The translations under genes were made by a program, and so were the position numbers. Source: Spirogloea muscicola (lineage: Eukaryota > Streptophyta > Zygnematophyceae > Spirogloeales > Spirogloeaceae). Taken from it: a stretch of 64,000 nucleotides of DNA. Location: NCBI GenBank assembly GCA_009602725.1, contig WELB01000023.1, forward strand, positions 795,977 to 859,976, written 5' to 3'. Positions 59,660-64,000 of the stretch are shown piece after piece (within the stretch, counting starts at the first letter, position 1; every line of letters begins with the position of its first letter). Under the pieces are notes generated by a model, which was not told where the DNA came from, did no database searches, and saw nothing but the letters and a program-made list of their open reading frames with translations.

Positions 59660-60690
59660 ACTCATATCTGAAGTGAAGTCAACGCCAGGCGTTCGCCTTC
59701 ATCTCTAGAATCATGTGCGAAGCTGGAGTTGGACGGATAGGATCTCAAGTGGCATGATGGTCACACTGTGCTTGGCTCTTCAGCATGAGGCGGCAGTTTC
59801 CTTGTTGCCGATTACGAGCTCAGTAATTGCAACTACCTCAACACATGCATTTGCAGTGCTTCTCCTCTTCTGCAGCTGCTAGCTACTGACTTTGCCTCCA
59901 ATGGATCTTTGTAGAGGAGACTTGAGTATAATTTCAATAAGCAGATGGCCGTTGTCGCAGCCTTCTTGTATAATGAGTATTCAGTTGCGCGCCTGCTGCC
60001 CTAGGTGTAGCCAAATTTTCGGGCTCGCGGTCAGTGATTGAACACTATTCCTCCGTGCCCATTGTCACCCTACCCTACCCTACTGTCAAACGTTGTCCAT
60101 ATCAGGCATTTGCAATGCAGCCCAGTAGTTTCGAAGTACAAACAATGCTCTAATTCCTCAAAGCGGTACTTGTCATGTTTCTGCTCACACACACAGAGTA
60201 GGAGGTCAGGATGTCCTTAATCAGAGGTCAATGACCGGGGGTTAAGGAGCTAACCCAGTACATAGCGAAGCACTCGTGCACACAGTGCAGACGAGGACCT
60301 CACTCCATCGGGCTGCCGCAAGGCTGCTTCACCTCCTGGGCAACACCAACGACTGCTCTGTAGAGGGACGCAGCCACAGGCTCCTCGCAGCATGCCAGGA
60401 ACGAGCTGTGGCTACGAGCTGCAGCAGCAGGCAGGCAGCAGCAGGGCTGCGTCCACAAGGCTTCAAATTCTCGAACTCCCTTCGCCTGCAGGCCCCTCCG
60501 GACCTTGACAATGCCTCCTGGGCTGGCCTTCTGTGAGGAGAGAAAGACTCTTCCAGTAGAGGGCGATGGCTGTAGTTGGCCAGTCAGAAGAAGAATTGAA
60601 CAATTCACAGCTAGTCGCCCTCTTTTGCTTTTTCGGGAAGAACTTCGTATAATTTCTCAGCCCAAAGTTTCCTGTGCTTCCTGTGCCAAT
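59660..60690. other. Intergenic stretch
   Basis: A CCCTA triplet run (60067-60085), several CAG triplets (60415-60450) and one diverged module (CTGGGCTGGCC near 60518). No gene recognised on either strand. Confidence 0.4.
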
Positions 60691-60830
60691 GCCCCTTAGG
60701 GTTTGTTTAGGGTTTGTGTGGGAGTTGCCCCGAGGCCGACTCCGTGAGGGGCAGGCCTCACGAATACACGAGGGCCACCGAGGGCCACCTGAGGGCAACC
60801 GGAGGTAATCTGAGGGGCCATCCGGAACGA
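60690..60830 (+). other. Telo-box-like pair and short tandem motifs
   Basis: TTAGGGTTTGTTTAGGGTTT (two copies of the plant telo-box TTAGGGTTT) at about 60697, followed by several GAGGGCCACC-like units (60770-60810). No gene with a matching promoter context was found. Confidence 0.4.
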
Positions 60831-60879
60831 GCAAGGTTCCGGAGGCGACACGGATCACATGAATCACTAGCTCTTACAG

Positions 60880-61160
60880 TACAAAGCAATGCCTGTGAGA
60901 GGCCAGCCCAAGAGAAATGAACAAGGTCTCAAAGGCCGGAAGGCATGAACTTACGTAACTATTGTCTGTAAGTTCTGCAACGGACGCTTATTTATCTCAA
61001 CTTAGGGAATGCAGATCTGAGTCACTAGAGGGCGGCAAAGCGTCACCTTGAAATCACAGCGTGTCAGAGTATGACAGTCTCATAGAGAAAGTAAGCTCTT
61101 CCAAAGGGGGCGAGGGCTGTGAAAAGCCAGCCCAGAAAAAGTGGACAAAGTCTCGTAGCT
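60880..61160 (+). repeat. LINE 3' UTR hairpin modules
   Basis: TGAGAGGCCAGCCCAAGAG at 60893 and GGGCTGTGAAAAGCCAGCCC at 61110, each followed by AAAxxxATGxACAA or AAAAAGTGGACAA as elsewhere. Confidence 0.65.
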
Positions 61161-61324
61161 CGGGCATGTTCAGAGCACTTGCCTGTGACGCTGCACAGGC
61201 ATGTAGTGGTACCAGCACCAATTTGGTGCTCACATTACGTGGAAGTCAAAACGCCGGGCAAGCCAGCTTTGGCTTGACATTGACCGACCTTACACAAGTA
61301 CCTATTGACATGTCTACCATCTAA

Positions 61325-63600
61325 TGAGTGCACACTTCGGAAAAATTCACGTATTGGCTGTGAAGAGCATCACGAGTAAGAAGATAACGTCAAATGACGG
61401 CTGATCCTATGAGCTATGCACGGCTTCACATCAATTTTAGCATAACACATTAATTGTACTCTGGGGAGTATACAACGCCTACCAAGGAGCTACAAATTTG
61501 GCCACACCCTGCACTGCTCAGCCAACAAGCTGCCACAAAGCAAATCATGGCCACGCAAATGCAGGTGCAACTTTGTTCAATCAGAGAACAATTCCGTGGG
61601 TAAGGCAACCTCTTGATGGCTGACCTACCTAACTAAGGCCCCTCGCTGCCCTCCCTCTCCACTACAGGCTTTTCCGCCCTCTACTTCTTTCGATCCGTAC
61701 TTGCTGACTAGAGGGTATTGAGCGTCCACTCGCAGAAGTCACGTAGAGTAGCGTGCTTTTGAGCCTTGCGGCCCTTCTTACACCTTGTACACTCTGGGCT
61801 GGCCTCTCACAGCCATGCCTTACTTTGCAAGAGCTATTCCTTCACCGAACGTCGTCAAGAGTCGACACTCCCGGGTGAATCTGACTCCGCCTCGCCTGCA
61901 CAAGCGGGCGCACGCACTTCCCAGGCCGTGCCAGGAGGGCGCGAGCGTGTGCACTAGGCAAGCCAGACGCCACAGAGCCTCACTACGGTGGACTCCGAGC
62001 ATTGACACATGATTGAATAATTTTGCAAGGCAATTGTGAAACTTGTGTGACAGCGTAAATTTAAGCATAGCCCTGAAACAATTGTTAGAGGTGTGGCATG
62101 TGGGCTCTCCTGCTTTACCTACGATGTTGAGGAGATGTGAGTCCTAGAGCCTATTATCGATCCGCTGAACATTGCTCCAGCGGCACTTCATTATATTTCA
62201 GGGTTACTTGAGGTGGACCAATTCTGCCACTTCATCTCTTGTGAGGAGAGACGCCAAGAGACCTAGGTGCACCTGCGCATTCCTCTGCCAATCATTAGCA
62301 AATAAAATGCTGACCTCTTTCAATTGAACATGCAGGACATCAGCCGCGTTGATGCCATGTTGCTGTTGGGTCGTGATCTCTGTGACGAGGCAGGGAATGC
62401 TCTCCGTCGTCTGCAATCTTCCGCTTTACTCATGGCCCAGCCTAACCATAGCAACGCTACTGCAGCAGGCATTTAGAAGGGTCCCGGCCTGTGAAGATTC
62501 CTGGTTTGAGATGTCTAAGCGTCTTGCTTAGCAGAGATTGACTTATGCAGTCCACTTGACACACTCCTGCACTGCTCGGCCGCACTTCAGATAGCTACCA
62601 CCGCTTAACTCAAAGTCGTGATTTAGGTCCAGCAGGGACAAGTTGGCAGTGCTGTCTGTACGTAGTATGTCGGGCAAAGCTCATTCTCAAATCCAAACAT
62701 GACTAACCAGACGTTTATGACAGTTGAGGAAGGGGTTTTTGACATGGAGGACATTTACAAACTAGTGATTGCTTAAGAGGCCACTGATGTCACATTCCAT
62801 ACCATTCATGAGGGGTTTGCTGGATAGAGCTTTGTTAAAGCTCGCTGAGTAAGAGGAAAGAACCGGGCAGGATGCATGACCAACCTCAAATTTGAGTCCT
62901 TGCAATGCCTTTTCATGGGATGCGATATGTCAAGCTGCCATCTTCATGGAGGTCATCTGGCTACTCCTTTCAGCATCAAGCTGCTGTCATGGGAGTATTG
63001 ACGGTTTTGAGGACTCCTGACGTTTCCAATGTATGGTTGAATACATACTGAGAGTAGCACTTCGTTGAAGAAGCATGTGCAAATCGCCCGGCTGGACATC
63101 TTACGTCAAATTTCACAAGGGCCCACGACCATCCGCTGTAGCGGGTACAAGCTCAAGCTGATGGACCAACTGCTGTCAGTAATCAAGTTTTTCTCAGTCC
63201 GTATGCAGGCAAACGCTTCAACCAACTGTGATGCATCTATGCTCTGAACGCGATAGGGCATGAATTTTGTGCATTATCTAAGATTGTCTATAGATACCAC
63301 TCATTAGCATTTCTTGGTTGGTTGAGAATCACTTAGTTGGGTGCTCGCTGAACTCCTCAGCCTGTTCTAGGATCCGCCATTTTGGAGTTGGGTCGGCAGT
63401 TCACCCATCTGTTGTATTTGATACTTTTTACTGAATGTGCAATTCATCATGCTATCCATCATCCATGTATGTTGTGCTTGTATGAATCTCAGAGCCAATT
63501 CCTCTCCTGATTATCACGCTGTCTTTCTTAACATCTATAAATCCGTTGTCCTGCATGCCACCTAGATTATGACGTCACCTCTGACCCTGCTGACTTGACT
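61325..63600. other. AT-richer intergenic region
   Basis: One diverged module at 61793 (GGGCTGGCCTCTCACAGCCA). A 70-codon minus-strand frame at 62204-62416 and a 60-codon plus-strand frame at 63065-63247 have no recognised domain. Possibly remnants; no gene can be supported. Confidence 0.4.
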
Positions 63601-63779
63601 GGCCTAAGACTGTTGTTGGCAGTCAACGCCTGATGGCATGACAGTGCCTTCTGCGAGGGGAGGCACGCCCCGCTGAGGCTGCAAGAAACAATGTCCTGGC
63701 GAAGGTGTCATCACCCGCATTTTTCTTGTGTAACTCTTCGTCCCTTGACGAGCAGGGGTGTGCATAAGGCAAGGTACGA

Positions 63780-64000
63780 GAAAGAAAGTGCGCGCCCATA
63801 GAAAACAGGGGCTGGCAGAAGCCAGCCGAAAAAGAATGGACAAAATCCAAAGAGCTCCAACAGATGCCGGAAAGAAGGGAAAAGACACAGCTAGGCATCT
63901 AGACAATTAGACACGACAACTCCACAGGAAGCTCAATAACCGCGGGAAGCTCAATACCCGAAGGAAGGTACGAGAGACGGCAAGCATCAGGCCGGGCAAA
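63780..64000 (+). repeat. LINE 3' UTR repeat
   Basis: GGGGCTGGCAGAAGCCAGCC then AAAAAGAATGGACAA, ACACAGCTAGGCATCTAGAC and CACAGGAAGCTCAATA, parallel to 15453-15640. Runs off the right edge. Confidence 0.75.

Noticed and set aside
60060-60090. CCCTACCCTACCCTA run as interstitial telomere
   Set aside because: Five-base units do not match the plant or algal TTTAGGG or TTTTAGGG repeats, and the run is only three units long.

Overview
This window reads as nuclear DNA of a green alga, probably a chlorophyte and perhaps trebouxiophyte-like; the species cannot be told from sequence alone. The reasons are plant-type versions of lipin (PAH), VPS13 and methylthioribose kinase, many GT-AG introns of about 100-350 bp with long polypyrimidine-TGCAG acceptors, GC-rich first exons that look like transit peptides, and truncated non-LTR retrotransposons with a restriction-like endonuclease.

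Layout. 1-1.8 kb: 5' part of a lipin-type phosphatidate phosphatase gene (minus strand, running off the left edge). 2.1-6.7 kb: nested LINE copies, their 3' UTR hairpin modules, SINE-like copies and a 120-bp inverted repeat. 6.9-7.85 kb: a Ty1/copia-like fossil. 8.3-14.8 kb: a tandem duplication of about 2.9 kb holding two copies (minus strand) of an unrecognised gene whose protein starts with an N-myristoylation-like MGNPLSKP; the right copy looks usable and the left one decayed. A LINE tail carrying a SINE-like insert separates them. 15-18.2 kb: more LINE debris. 18.7-40.3 kb: one long plus-strand VPS13 gene, with a tandemly triplicated exon, a missing conserved block and one in-frame TAA. 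41-46.5 kb: LINE fragments, an orphan exon and a short UVR-motif-like gene. 47.6-49.3 kb: an acyl-protein-thioesterase-like hydrolase. 49.8-51.6 kb: LINE debris. 51.7-57.1 kb: a 14-exon gene fusing methylthioribose-1-phosphate isomerase (MtnA) to methylthioribose kinase (MtnK). 57.4-59.3 kb: a convergent J-domain gene with a 36-base assembly gap. 59.4-64 kb: mostly intergenic, with scattered hairpin modules.

How it fits together. The host genes are unrelated housekeeping functions: lipid synthesis (PAH), bulk lipid transfer (VPS13), thioester hydrolysis, methionine salvage and a chaperone cofactor. The MtnA-MtnK fusion would place two consecutive salvage steps (methylthioribose to its 1-phosphate to methylthioribulose-1-phosphate) on one chain. 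The repeats form a coherent set: LINE families with a C-terminal endonuclease domain, 3' UTRs studded with short GGCTGGC/GCCAGCC hairpins, and a 154-bp SINE-like element with a target-site duplication. I saw none of these modules inside the 21.6-kb VPS13 gene.

Exon boundaries were read by eye from splice signals, reading phase and family resemblance. Most should be right to within a base or two; the functions of the unrecognised genes are unknown.
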